Assembly: GCA_030248215.1 (NCBI GenBank)
Contig: JASANG010001103.1
Coordinates: 62,001-126,000, forward strand
Source of the DNA: Enoplolaimus lenunculus
Lineage: Eukaryota > Nematoda > Enoplea > Enoplida > Thoracostomopsidae
Direction of reading: 5' to 3'
Length of the DNA: 64,000 nt
Below are positions 1-11,330 of this stretch, piece by piece. A program made the position numbers and the translations under genes. Each line of letters opens with the position of its first letter. Within the stretch, counting starts at the first letter, position 1. Below the pieces are notes generated by a model, which was not told the DNA's origin, ran no database searches, and saw nothing but the letters and a program-made list of their open reading frames with translations.

Positions 1-1533
1 CTTTTCAAAAAGCACTTTTTTAATTTTGTGCACTAAAATATGAGGGGTCCAAGCAACTAGGCCGGAGAAGCGTTAGTCCAGTCGCATACGTGTGCAAGTA
101 TGTGTACTAGTTACAATTATTTCTCAAATAAGTGTTCGTTATGTTTCTAAATGAATGCTAGAACCTAAGCCTAAGCGAAAGTCTGAGTGTAAAAACAAGA
201 ATAAGCAGTTATCGCACAGAGTTGACTAGAAAAAACTCAACGCAATTATTGTAACTGAAATACTGCACAATGTATATTGCTATCACTACGTACAGTACAA
301 AATCTCCACAAGACGTGATAGCACCCCTCGGGTTCGATCGTCAAGCTGCTATAGTTGAGTGATGACGGTGAATGCCTCCCACCCGTGGGAATACCATTCG
401 CATCCTGGCTTGAAAATAGGTGTCAGATGAAACAGAAAATATTCATTGGAGAAATTAAGTCTATTTTTCAATTTCAGCCATTGTGTGTGCAGGGGCGTAC
501 CGAGAGGGAAGCCGGGGGGTCGCGGCTTTCCCCCAATCGGAATCAATTCGTGTGTTATAATTCTCATTAGATACAAAAATTACGCCTAGCTTCTAGCTCG
601 CTTCGCTTCGCAATAAAATTGTGCTTAACTTCACGGTCGAACAATTGCTTGACCGGGATGTTCTGGTTTGGGATTTAGACCAAGTAGTTTATGAATAAAG
701 AAACGTTTTGAGACTGTTACAGAGGAATTTAATACTGAAACAATTTATCTTGTATTCAAGAAATATTGTCTGAAACTTAAGACAATTAAATTAAAAACAT
801 TGTTTTATGAACGATTAAGAAAAGTATTTTTGAAATATAAGACAAATATTTTTTAAATATAAGACAAATATTTTTTAAATATAAGACAAACATATCTTAA
901 ATAAAACACACAGATTTGCCATGGAAACCGACTTCAAAAATAGGGCTAAAGCTCAACCTAGTACCCTAATATTACACCTAAGATACGTCCAGGAGGTAAA
1001 TATAGGTTGGTGGTAGCTTGAGCTCAACCCGAAATATCTTTAAAATTCGATTATTTATATACTCTCTTAACAATATAAACGGAGCAACTTTTTTACATAC
1101 ATAAAAATCAAACAATTAATTATGGATTAAAAGACAACTATTTCTTGAAACGAAGAAATTTATGTCTTATAAATTGGCAATAGCAATTTCTTGAATACAT
1201 TTATGTTTTAACCATTTAAGAAACAAATTTCGGAGCTGTTTAAGGCTATTTAATGTCTGACATACAACAAATTTTCGTCTTAAAAATTTAAGAAAGTAGA
1301 AGCTTTGAAATTTTAAGACAATTTATTTTGTGTGTAGAGTTGAAGATAATAGTGTGCAGGTTTTCGCTCGCTTCGTTCGCGATATTTTCTTTAACTCGTG
1401 TTCAAGTGAGATACGATTTGCAGGGGGGTGTAAACAAGAATCTGTATTAAAATGAAGATTACTAATAGGACTGTTGTAAAAGATTAGTGCAATACACAAA
1501 CATGAGCAAAGGGAAATGCTTACGTAAACTGTA
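1..1533. other. AT-rich DNA with no recognised gene
   Basis: No coding exon was recognised. A ~21-bp unit (AAATATAAGACAAATATTTT) occurs about three times in tandem near 835-900. Short J-type cores (CGCTTCGTTCGC and similar) occur near 590-615 and 1355-1380. The C2B-encoding end of the synaptotagmin-like gene is not visible here. Confidence 0.5.
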
Positions 1534-1534
1534 A

Positions 1535-1761
1535 GGGTTGCGTTATACTTGACGTCCGGCGACGTCCGTGACCGAACGTCACCTGGACATCGCCGTCCGT
1601 CACAGTCCGGCACCCGTACGCAGCCGTCCGTCACCGTCCGTCACCATACGTTATCGTACGCGAGTTATTTTCGTCCGACACCGCACGGTGACGAATGGTG
1701 CTGGACGGGTGACGGACGGCGCCAGACGTCGCCGCACGTCAACAAAAGCATAGCACAACCC
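1535..1761. mobile_element. family B element, copy 1 (no long array)
   Basis: Begins GGGTTGCGTTATACTTGACG and ends AGCATAGCACAACCC, an imperfect inverted-repeat pair. The interior is rich in CGTCCGTCACC-type words. It lies just downstream of the C2A exon of the minus-strand gene. Confidence 0.65.
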
Positions 1762-1877
1762 TATTCTTTCGAATGTTAAAAATAATATTAAACTTTGAAA
1801 CTAAATTTGCTAATTTTAACGAATTTTATGTTGAACTCAAAATTCAAATTTTAGCGCAGTAAGTTTCAGTAACCCAC

Positions 1878-4060
1878 CTGTAGCGATCGTAACATAATCG
1901 GAGCCCAAACGGTGTGCGGTCGTTGTTCAGTATCGGAAATTTCCTTTTGCGGCAAGTAAACGTGTTCACCGATGATTCGATCTTTTTGACCCGTAAACGC
2001 TTGGACTACAGAAAATGAAAAATAGCATTGCTTCATTTCTTTAACTCCATAAAACATAAAATCTTCGTTGAATTCAAATTCGCTGCGATCACAAGTGCAT
2101 CGGACAGCGCGAGTTTTAGCTCTGTGAACGCGGTCTGGTTGCAGTACAAATACAGCGTAGACGTTCGGATACACTGTGTCTCGGTTCAACTCAACATAGG
2201 TTCCTATTGAATTTTGATTGGACAACGACTTGATTGCAGTGGCATTTCGAGCAAGCGACGACGCTGTTTGATTGGCTATTTTATTATTGTTGTTTGAGAC
2301 AGATGACTTTTCAGACAATGAGATATCGAGATTGGTTGCTTCATCATGTGGAGACGCAGGTTCATTGGTTGTTCGGTCATCGTTGTTGTTTGAGATATGC
2401 GACTCTTCCGCCAATGAGCCACTGACCGTGCTTACTTGATCCGGCTGAGACTCAATTTCATTGGTTGTTTGATTATCGTTGCTTGAAATCGATGCTTTTT
2501 TAACCAATGAACGATCGAGTTTGTTTCCGTCTTCCGGTGGAGACACAATTGAACTGGTTGTTTCATTATCGTTGATTGCTAGCTTTGGCTTTTCAGCAAA
2601 TGAGCGATCGAGTTTTACACGTACAATGCTGACCAATAGCGTCGCGTTGTGTTCATCAAACGAATAACTAAATCGAATATAATTGGACGATCCACTGCCA
2701 GCATTTGGAGCTTTTCCAGTCAAAACTGAATTTGCATTAAAATCAAACGTTTCGTTTGATTTTGGAGTCCAAATATGATGACATTCAGGAAGTGGACTGC
2801 AAAATCCGGAAGACTCTGTCGCTTCCCCATGAGTGGTGCCGCTTTGTTCACTTGTTGTCGTCGCGGATCTGCAAAATTCGCGATCCCAGCTTGATATTGG
2901 TGAACTGCCCAGGGAGGAATAATACGCGTCTGCTCGAGGCAAAGGTCGGGTTCTACGGTCAATGGTACTTTTATGGCTTCCATTGCCAGTGCTCGATGCT
3001 CTGCTGATTGCAGTTGAACCGGATGAAAATGATAGGGCCGAGCTGGTTGTTAGTAACGAATTGGTATTATCAGACTGACGCCTAAAAATCATACAGTAAC
3101 CAATTAGGGTTGCGCTATAAACGTCGTGTGGCACAAATGCTGGACCCGTAGCCCCCCTCTAGAAAAACTTTGACCCCTTGAAAAATTTTCAACCTTGCTT
3201 GTAATTCAACGAAAACTCTCGTAACACCTATTATAGTTGGTCAGGTAAGAATTGTAATTTCCAACCCAAACATGGTAGAAATTTAGTCGTTTTCTGCAAT
3301 TTCACAGATGCTGCTGTTCGATTGTCGAAACCCTTATTGCTAAAGCCCTATTCACACGTGTTAAGTTTTTACTGCGAGAACTTGCAGCTGCAAATTGCAC
3401 GCAGAATTTGCATTTTTTATCAGTCAATGAGAAACGGGTGCAATAAATTCATTGAAATTGCATGGTTATTCACACATATGAACGAAATTCCTAGCTTTGA
3501 TTTTTAATGAACTATTTGCAGCTGCAAGTTTTTCGAATGGGATTTTGGACCAAACTTGCAAGTGCAAGTTGCAGCTACAAGCTCTCGCAGCAAAAACTTG
3601 CACGTGTGAATAGGGCTTAACTGATGATAGGTGCTATACACAATAGAGAATATGCACTTTTTGATTTTATCTCGTAAAATATGTTATTGTGTATGTTTAA
3701 GATATAATTGTAATACAAAAAATAACCAATTTTAAATGCGAGAATTGTGCGATAACTAAAATAAAATACCTGACAACTCCAACACTTTGACTTCCTAACG
3801 GTGGCGAATGAACCGGGGTTGAATTTCGTTTGAGTCCATTCGGACCTGCGGCCGTCTTTGTTTTCGTCACCGCCTTCGGCCGAGCAGCAAACACGGCCAG
3901 TTGCCCGGCGCTCGTTTGTGAGTCGCCACTTTTGCGTCGTTTTCCGCTAAAAAATCGCTGATGAAAATAAATGATGGTAGTAACTAAACTTGCACTAATT
4001 ACAATTACTGTACCAGTAATAATACCCAGGATGAGTAAATGTATTAATTGTTTAGTATAT
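1878..4060 (-). CDS. synaptotagmin-like protein (TM + C2A), partial, two exons
   Basis: Two exons read leftwards. The first (4060-3770) encodes a hydrophobic helix (LLILGIITGTVIVISASLV), then QRFFSGKRRK and a basic Ser/Thr linker. This is the usual synaptotagmin order of membrane anchor, stop-transfer and linker. It ends CAG|GTATTT in phase 2. The second (3081-1878) starts after TTTTTAG, completes an Arg codon and ends CTACAG|GTGGGT in phase 0. It carries a polar linker and then a C2A-type domain: FSYSFDEHNATLLVSIV, later VYAVFVLQPD, FEFNEDFMFYGV and DRIIGEHVYLP. A ~135-residue repetitive insert separates the early strands from the rest. The DFD-type calcium-ligand motif reads VQAF, so calcium binding by this domain is doubtful. 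No initiator Met, luminal exon or C2B exon was recognised; C2B is expected left of 1878 or outside the window. The family is known for vesicle and plasma-membrane fusion or tethering. The assignment rests on the C2 pattern plus the anchor; an extended-synaptotagmin or other C2 protein is the alternative. The 5' boundary at 4060 is the least certain. Confidence 0.82.
2205..2617 (-). repeat. coding tandem repeat, ~31-residue unit, inside the C2A domain
   Basis: Reading the minus strand, four full units and a partial fifth follow one another at spacings of 31, 31, 32 and 31 residues. Landmarks are KLDRSFAEK, KLDRSLVKK, SGSLAEES, DISLSEKSS and IKSLSNQ. Each is followed by a Ser/Asn-rich stretch (SSNDNQTTNE, SNNNDDRTTNE, SNNNNKIANQT) and a short acidic or Pro-containing tail. 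The unit is 93-96 bp, so every repeat keeps the frame. It lies where other C2A domains have the short loop after the second strand. Confidence 0.8.
3106..3135. mobile_element. family B solo end
   Basis: AGGGTTGCGCTATAAACG matches the left end of family B with no partner end nearby. It sits ~25 bp from the acceptor of the C2A exon. Confidence 0.45.
3143..3240. repeat. family I repeat fragment in intron
   Basis: Contains GACCCGTAGCC, then AAATTTTCAACCTTGCTTGT, the family I body, inside the intron of the synaptotagmin-like gene. Confidence 0.5.
3342..3620. mobile_element. family G inverted-repeat element in intron
   Basis: Starts AAAGCCCTATTCACACGTG and ends CACGTGTGAATAGGGCTT. The arms continue inward with TGCAGCTGCAA-type words, giving ~60-bp imperfect terminal inverted repeats. 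It lies between the two synaptotagmin-like exons. Confidence 0.75.
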
Positions 4061-4117
4061 CTTCATTTAAAAATCTAAAATAGTAAAAAAAACTATGCGT
4101 GTATCAGGGTTGCAAAA

Positions 4118-4551
4118 GGAACTAAATTTTGCCGGAACAGGAACAAGAACAGGAATTGAAATATATATGACATGCATTATATATGTATGTATGAATATAT
4201 ACGCAGTTTTGAACCTAAACCATGGCGGGAATATAGCGTGACGCTAAAATTGGTTGATGCTTAAAAATATGGATTTCCGATTTGTGCCCGTTTTGACAAC
4301 GTCCCTGATGAATAATATTTCAACTTTGAATTCAATCTCCCAGAAACTCCTACATATCAGTTGATATAAAACGCAAAAGTGGCTGATAAATAATTTTGAA
4401 AATAGACATTTTTAGGCAGAGTCCGGTGTACTTGTTTAGTTCTGGTTATGTAAAGTTCCCGCACGTATAAATGAACCTGATCCAACCCTTATGCGTAAGC
4501 ATGAGAATAACCTGAGTGTCAGTCTAAGCCTAAGCATGTGATAATGTAAAT
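4118..4551. other. no gene; short CCGGAACAGGAAC-type repeat and AT-rich DNA
   Basis: A GGAACAGGAAC-type motif near 4130-4155 recurs at 44.2-44.5 kb and 60.8-61.1 kb. The rest is AT-rich with no recognised exon. Confidence 0.4.
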
Positions 4552-4900
4552 GGACCATGTAAAGAACAGGGACGGAACGATTTCTGTGGGACTGCAATAG
4601 AGTAAGCTTAAGCTTTAGGCAATTTTTTTTGCTTGGCTTAGGCTTAGGAATTAACTCATTCTTACGCTTAAGCTTAGGCTTAGGTTTAGCAATAAACTCA
4701 TTCTTACGATTAAGCTTAGGCTTAGGTTTAGCAATAAACTCATTCTTACGCTTAAGCTTAGGCTTAGGTTTAGCAATAAACTCATTCTTACGATTAAGCT
4801 TAGGCTTAGGCTTAGGCTTAGGTTTAGCAATAAACTCATTCTTACGCCTAAGCTTAGGCTTACGCTTAGGTTTAGCAATAAACTCATTCTTACGCTTCAG
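4552..4900 (+). mobile_element. family A TTAGGC element 1 (right end missing)
   Basis: Left end GGACCATGTAAAGAACAGGG is followed by the family body (AGTAAGCTTAAGCTTTAG). Six TTAGGC-type blocks follow, separated by AATAAACTCATTCTTACG. The right inverted end is absent, so the copy is truncated or decayed. Confidence 0.8.
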
Positions 4901-5147
4901 GGGTGAGAAACTGATGTCTTCTATTAAATTAACAATAGGATGGGCGGAAACTACACAAGTGCCGAATCGGGCAGAAGTAAAAGACGTTTCAACAGCGGTC
5001 GTATTTTATCCGGGTTTCATTTCAAAATGACCAGTTAAGCTTTGACATTGTGCTTATCTGGTGTATACATCAAATAATTATTCTGAAATAGAATAATGAT
5101 TCTAAAACCCTTGACATTGGATTTTCGTCGGACCGAATACATTAAAC

Positions 5148-5410
5148 GTTGTATAGAACAGGGCCGTAACAGTGATATTAGCGTATTCCTGAGCCGAAAA
5201 TCCTAAGCTTAAGAATGAGCTTATACCTGAGCCTAAGCAAAAAAATTTGTCTAAAGCTTAAACAAGTTCACTTAGATCGCACAAAACAACTTTATGACCC
5301 TCATCTTTACATGAGCCTCTAATCCTAAACCTAAGCAAAAAATAAGCCTAAAGCTTTAACTTATTGCAATTGAGCTGAAAAACGTTTCGCGTCTAATCTT
5401 TGCATGGGTC
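5148..5410 (-). mobile_element. family A element 2 (degenerate, reversed)
   Basis: GTATAGAACAGGGCCG at the left, two AAGCCTAAGC-type stretches, and GATCTTTGCATGGGTC-like sequence at the right. The order of motifs is the reverse of copy 1, and the body is duplicated or recombined. Confidence 0.6.
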
Positions 5411-6010
5411 AAAAATGTTCCACGTTTGGCGTAAAATTTCATCAAACCAAACTCCGTTGGTTGCCCATCATGACTGAAATATCACCGCACTGCGGTTTTT
5501 AAATTCAACTATGCGTTTGATCAGAGATGCCGGTTTTTGTGGTTCAAAGTTTAAAAATTTGTCGGCAAATTTGACTAACAAAACAATATAAATACAACCG
5601 AAACCAAATTACGAAGCTATAAACCGTGGCTTAAACCGGATACGTCGACTACTTATAAGCATATATGGTTTTTTAAGGTCTGTGTCATCTGGCATTTTAA
5701 CACAAATAAATCTATGAAAGTCTTTAGAAGGGGTCAATGGCACCCTTGCCCCCCACCTTTAGTGGCCAGACCCCAGCGTTAAAACTAGCAATCGCTAAAT
5801 TTAGTTAAACCTACAGTATTAAATTCAGTTATCTACAGGGGTGTATCGTCAGAGGTTAACCAGACGGCCTTTGACCATCATATAAATAACATCATTGTTG
5901 GGTGAAGGTATTATCCTGGTATTGTTACAATTTTACCTATTTTAAGAGCCAATAGAATTTTGTTCGTTTGCATACCCCCAGCGGACGAAACCTGATGCAA
6001 TTCAGTTGGT
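5411..6010. other. no gene recognised
   Basis: AT-rich unique-looking sequence without convincing exons, arrays or paired inverted ends. Confidence 0.4.
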
Positions 6011-6227
6011 GCCTCATGTATAGAACAGGGTCGGATCGTTTTCCGGAGGGGCTATAATAGAGTCACTTTAAGCTTTAGACTAATTTTTTGCTTAGGCTAT
6101 TAAAGCTTACGTTTAGGTTTAGGATCAGGCTCATCCATACGCTTAGGCTTAGGCTTAGGCTTAGGCTTAGGCTTAAGCTTAGGAATATGCTTATACTACT
6201 GTTGCGGCCCTGTTCTATACATGGACC
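6011..6227 (+). mobile_element. family A element 3 with 8-bp target duplication
   Basis: GCCTCATGTATAGAACAGGG on the left, a TTAGGC array, and CCCTGTTCTATACATGGACC on the right. It is flanked by CAGTTGGT (6003-6010) and CGGTTGGT (6228-6235), a 7/8 target-site duplication. Confidence 0.85.
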
Positions 6228-6474
6228 CGGTTGGTTATAGCAAATGATTCTACCGCCGAGGCTCACGAACCGATTGATGACAAATTACAATCTTTCACGC
6301 TATTTTAAAATTTAAACTAAGACAGAACGTTTGTCCTCGTGAGACCGGCTAATCAGGCAAACACAAACAAACCTCCGTACAGAGTTTCTATCTGATAAAC
6401 ACGATTGCGTGGGTGATGTGTATTAGATGAATCGAAAACAATGAGGTACATTTTCTGGTTAGTGATACGGGTTC

Positions 6475-6685
6475 GGGTCCGTAGCCAAAGGGGACATTGG
6501 GTGTCTGAGCCCGCCTCCCTGAAAATACTGGTTTGGGGGGCTGAACCCTTCTGGAGATATCTATTTTGGATCCACTTGGAAAATTTTCAATTTTGCTTGC
6601 AAATCATCGTAAACCCTTATATGCCAATTCTGACAATTTTTGCCCCCCCCCCTTCGCAAGGTGAGCTGGCTCCGCGCATGCACGG
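6475..6685 (-). repeat. family I repeat
   Basis: Runs from GGTCCGTAGCCAAAGGGG to CAAGGTGAGCTGGCTCC. This is the reverse orientation of the GCCAGCTC..GGCTACGG layout seen at 12.1 and 25.9 kb. Confidence 0.6.
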
Positions 6686-7219
6686 CTTCGAAATCAACGA
6701 GAGTATATTGAAAAAGTAATGTTTTGGGTTATGGTTTTGAATAATATATTTTGTATTTAAGCGAGTCACAGGGATGCACTCACCATATGGCGTACGACAG
6801 CGTATATCCGGTGGGGCGGTTGGAATTTGGGCCGATACGCAAAATGATAAAATATGTTTTCACGCCCGCAGCCATCTTGCCCTTGCTTTGGTGAGTTGGG
6901 GGGACAAACCCACCAATTATTAATGCGGATCATCTTTGGGGATCCTAAATGCAGGAGGGGGTAAATATATTTTACCGTAACTTAAAATTCGGGTTTTACC
7001 GCTTTTTGCTCTTGCTGGGCACGTTATCGTAGTACTTATAAGCCCAAAAACTTGCTATTTAGGGCACAATTTTAAGTCATGAAAAATATTTATATCCTGA
7101 CCGGATAATTTCCGCATATAACTCGATGGTACGAACTTCCCAAAACGAACCACGAATAGTTTACGTTCTGTACTCTATACGCTCATCTACGCCAGCAATT
7201 TTGGAAGGGAGACGAGCGT

Positions 7220-7420
7220 GTCTCATGTACCTATAGACAGCTTCGCTTCCTAAGCCTAAGCCTAAGCCTAAGACTAAGCCTTAGCCTAAGCCTCAGCCTA
7301 AGCCTAAGCCTAAGCCTAAGCCTAAGCCTAAAGCAAAGCAAAAAAAAATTAGTCTAAAGTTTAGCTTACACTATTGCAGTGCCACAGAAAACCGATCCGC
7401 TCCTGATCTTTACATGAGCC
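7220..7420 (-). mobile_element. family A element 4
   Basis: Left end decayed (TCTCATGTACCTATAGACAG). The interior is CCTAAG hexamers in tandem (7248-7332), then TTAGTCTAAAGTTTAGC. The right end is CTCCTGATCTTTACATGAGCC. Confidence 0.8.
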
Positions 7421-7439
7421 CAACTTAGGAACCAGAAAA

Positions 7440-8598
7440 AAATTGTAAGCTTAATTGTCAACTGTCAAAACAATAAAAATATAAAAACGTAAAGTATAAA
7501 ATTAAAGTTTATATAAATTGATAAGTTTTCAACCTGCTGCTGTTTTCTAAACGACCTCTGTGTCAGTTTTAGACCAAATTTAGCTGGGCAGCTAAAATAG
7601 TCGCTAACCAGATCATTCTATACAACCGTTATGTTGAAATCTTTGATAACTGCCAATACAGTAGTTCAATCAAATAAATATATAAATAATGAAAAAGTAT
7701 TAATTTATCACAAATATGGATAATCTTAACTCAAATTTATGTCCCCGCCAGAATTATGACCGGGTGCAGCCACCCCCATACACCCATTTGGAGCCACCCT
7801 AACGGGCCCCACCGTATCCGGTTGAAACAAAACCGCCGTAGTCTTAGAATGCGTCTGGCTTCTAGTTCGCTTCGCTCGCGTGTTTTGAGACCTCAGACTG
7901 GAGTTTGGGGACACCTCCACCCCTGCCTGCCGTGGTTCTGGTTAGAAGTTTAGGTCTGGCTGAGTATTCGGAACTCCAGAAGTAAAACGGATAATAGGGG
8001 GCAGTATTGAATCATAAAGCAATAATTTGGTATAAATATGGCTTAGGGAACGCAAACCAGGACGGTACAGGTATATTTTCTAGCGCGTATATGCGACGTA
8101 TACGGTTTATTCAATTCCCACAGTGAGCAAGCGAGTAACCAGCTCACGTTGCTAGGAGTCTTTAAAATTTTTAGAAGGGGTATCCAAAGGTTTCGATGAT
8201 TTATAAGCAAGTTTGAAACTTTTCGGCGGGGAAAGGGGTAATATTCTTAGGGTTGCTGAGTTCCCCTGCTCACAAATGGCTACGCGGGCGAATACAGCGC
8301 TTAAAGTCGCAGGACCGAAAGACGCCCCGGCTAGAATTCGGGTTGTATCCCCCCAAGTATTTCCTATCTCCTGGCGTCATGTCTTGATACCCCCTCAGTG
8401 AGAAATCAGACAAACGTTTAGGTTACTTACCGTAATCGAAAAGTTAGAATATTTTCTAGAAATGCTGATGTAAGAATTTCATTCCTCCGGGAGCCTACGG
8501 TGCCTCAGGCCTACATAACCTATCGAATAAATAAATTCGTAAAAATTAGACCAAATGACTGGTTATTTCAACATCTTCCGAAACGTTTAATAGTAAAA
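7440..8598. other. no gene; J core and partial I repeat
   Basis: A J core (CTTCTAGTTCGCTTCGCTCG) lies at ~7857-7880. A partial family I copy (ACCAGCTCACGTTGCTAGGAG, kept short here) lies at ~8137-8225. No exon recognised. Confidence 0.45.
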
Positions 8599-9616
8599 GG
8601 GTGGCGCTATAATTGTCATTCGGCGCCGTCCGGCGCCGTCTGTTGTCCCCACCGTTCACCGTGCGTCGGTCGTCCGTCATCATACGGTATCGTACGTGAG
8701 TAATTCACGTACGATACCGCACGATGAAGTACGGTGACGTACAGTGAAGGACGATGACGGACGATGACGAACGATGACGGACGATGACGAACGATGACGG
8801 ACGATGACGGACGATAACGGACGATGACGTACGATGACGGACGATGACGGACGATGACGGACGGTGACGGACGATAACGGATGATGACGGACGATGACGA
8901 ACGATGACGGACGATGACGGACGATGACGGACGATGACGGACGATGACGGACGATGACGGACGATGACGGACGATGACGGACGATGACGAACGATGACGG
9001 ACGATGACGGACGATGACGGACGATGACGGACGATGACGGACGATGACGTACGATGACGGACAATGACGGACGATGACGGACGGTGACGGACGATAACGG
9101 ATGATGACGGGCGATGACGAACGATGACGGACGATGACGTACGATGACGGACGATGACGTACGATGACGGACGATGACGTACGATAACGGACGATGACGT
9201 ACGATGACGGACGATGACGGACGATGACGGACGATGACGGACGATGACGGACGATGACGGACGATGACGTACGATGACGGACGATGACGGACGATGACGG
9301 ACGATGACGGACGATGACGGACGATGACGGACGATGACGGACGATGACGGACGATGACGGACGATGACGGACGATGACGGACGATGACGGACGATGACGG
9401 ACGATGACGGACGATGACGGACGATGACGGACGATGACGTACGATGACGGACGATGACGGACGATGACGGACGATGACGGACGATGACGGACGATGACGG
9501 ACGATGACGGACGATGACGGACGATGACGTACGATGACGTACGATGACGGACGATGACGGACGATGAAGAACGGTAACCGACGGCGCCGAACATCATCAA
9601 CAGTATAGCATCACCC
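8599..9616. mobile_element. family B element, copy 2, with 85-unit decamer array
   Basis: Left end GGGTGGCGCTATAATTGTCA and right end GTATAGCATCACCC. Near the left end, TCGTACGTGAGTAATTCACG forms a short palindrome. The rest is the decamer minisatellite described separately. Long open frames on the minus strand here (SSSVIVRHRP repeated) come only from the 10-bp period and are not genes. Confidence 0.8.
8721..9570. repeat. 10-bp minisatellite ACGATGACGG, 85 units, no indels
   Basis: The unit ACGATGACGG repeats at exactly 10-bp steps throughout, with only substitutions (GATGACGT, GATAACGG, GATGACGA). Each standard unit holds two CpG dinucleotides, so the array is a CpG-dense island in AT-rich surroundings. 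Confidence 0.97.
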
Positions 9617-10394
9617 AAAGGGTATCGGAAAACAAAACGAAGCCCCCGATGAACCACACCGGGTTTTGGAAGATCACATGGGAGATCGTTTGATCGATGG
9701 GGCCGGTGATCAACCCGGCCGAGGAAGCCTTGCGAGGGGGGCATCCCTCAGCCCCGTTTTTTGTAAATTAGTTTCCCGAAACTATTCGTATAAGGAATAG
9801 GTATTTGTTTGTATAGAATTATACTCAATTGCACTAATAATCAATTACATTGCGCGTGAAACGTATATAAGCAACCTATACTTTACTTCAAAGTCGGTAT
9901 TAACCTGGCAAAAATTGACTGATTATCCATTTAAACTATTAATATTGAAACACTCATCTACTCGCAGATCTCAAACGAGGGATCCAGGTACCCTGACCAC
10001 CAGACCCTCTCCAAAAAACACAAAATTTTCTACAAAGAATTAGCACTAAAATGGCGTTCAGCTTTTTGTTCGCTTTTACTTATAAATATAATTTTTCTTG
10101 AATTATTATATGTTGCGTGTTTCAGTTTTTAGGAATTCATGGAACTGTCGCTGTACTTAATCTTTATCGACTGGTATTAATGCTATATGTAGTGCCTGCC
10201 ATAAGCCACAGATAATTAGAAACCAAAATGTTATATTTATTCGGTCCAGTTTAGCACGAATTAGCTGTTTGCGGCGGTGCATGGAACGGCCTGTAATCTG
10301 TCACACCCGGCTGCACCCCAGCAGCCATTTTGTCAAACTGTCCCATGTAGTTGTGCAAAACAAATGCTTACGAGTTGACTGAAATTTAGTCTTA
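9617..10394. other. no gene recognised
   Basis: Short GC-rich tail (9620-9750), then AT-rich unique-looking DNA. No exon, array or inverted end pair recognised. Confidence 0.4.
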
Positions 10395-10620
10395 GGGTCA
10401 GTATTCTTAAATGTGTGTAGCACCTATCACCAGTCGGTGATAGTTCTTGGAACTATCGAACCAGTGAATGCTGAGCTTCAAAAGTTGGCGCATTTTTCAC
10501 ATTTGACCTGCTGTACTCCAGTGCCGATTTTGAGTTCCGCAACTGCAATATTTAGCGAGTTTGAAAACCTATTACTAACTGATGATAGTTGCGTTACACA
10601 TTTGAGAATACGAACCTATG
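10395..10620. mobile_element. family D MITE, copy 1
   Basis: Begins TCAGTATTCTTAAATGTGTG and ends ACACATTTGAGAATACG, ~30-bp imperfect inverted ends. The body (AACCAGTGAATGCTGAG) is shared with copies at 36.9 and 51.4 kb. Confidence 0.75.
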
Positions 10621-10642
10621 CTTTAACTCAGTCGTTAGCATT

Positions 10643-10690
10643 AAAGCCCTATTCACACGTGCAAGTTTTTGTTTAACGGAAAATTGAGGG
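10643..10690. mobile_element. family G solo end
   Basis: AAAGCCCTATTCACACGTGC without a matching second end; directly right of the family D copy. Confidence 0.5.
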
Positions 10691-10800
10691 ATGGAACTTT
10701 TGTGTTGCGCCAAATTAGCAGCATTTTATTTGTGTGATAAAAACTATGCGTTTTTAAAGCATCAGTTCGCATTTGCCCACAATTGGGTTAAATACAACCA

Positions 10801-10940
10801 TCTCGTAGCCCGAAGGAGGCCAGAGGGGACTCAATCCCCTAAAAAAATTTTGGCCTTTTCAGCCTTCTTGTACGCCATCGGATACCCTTATATGCGTCTT
10901 GTAAAATGTTTACCCTCCCTAGCATAGTGAGCTTGCTACG
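10801..10940 (-). repeat. family I repeat
   Basis: CGTAGCCCGAAGGAGGCCAG to TAGTGAGCTTGCTACG, the reverse layout of family I. Confidence 0.5.
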
Positions 10941-11137
10941 GTTCGGGGTCGGCGCATAGGGGATCCATCTTCAGCCTTTTCTAAGAAACTCTTTACCGCC
11001 CACCTAAAAAGATCAAAACATTTAGCACCGCTCATAACTCTTAATTCGCCGCATTACTGGCATAAACTCGCATCGGCGTCTACCAAGGTAACCTGTCTAC
11101 AGGGCTGTATCTGCAGCATTATATTTAACATTAAGAA

Positions 11138-11177
11138 ATAAGTTACCTGGTGTACGCATGATATTGTGGAAGTTGCA
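11138..11177. mobile_element. family C solo end
   Basis: TACCTGGTGTACGCATGATA then TTGTGGAAGTTGCATTAC, the same end as in the elements at 29.8 and 48.6 kb. No partner end found. Confidence 0.55.
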
Positions 11178-11330
11178 TTACAGAGATTAGTTCGACATCA
11201 AAACTAACTTAACTTGTCGGTTCAAAACAAAGTACGCCACCCGACTGTCGCGTGCCAAACACAAACCCCACATGGGAGCTTCTAGCGAACTAAACTTCAA
11301 AATTGCACCAAGATTTAGTATTCGATAACA

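Noticed and set aside
8680-9744. 354-residue open frame of SSSVIVRHRP repeats
   Set aside because: A 10-bp array shifts frame each unit, so all frames read the same ten residues; the product is an artefact of the minisatellite.
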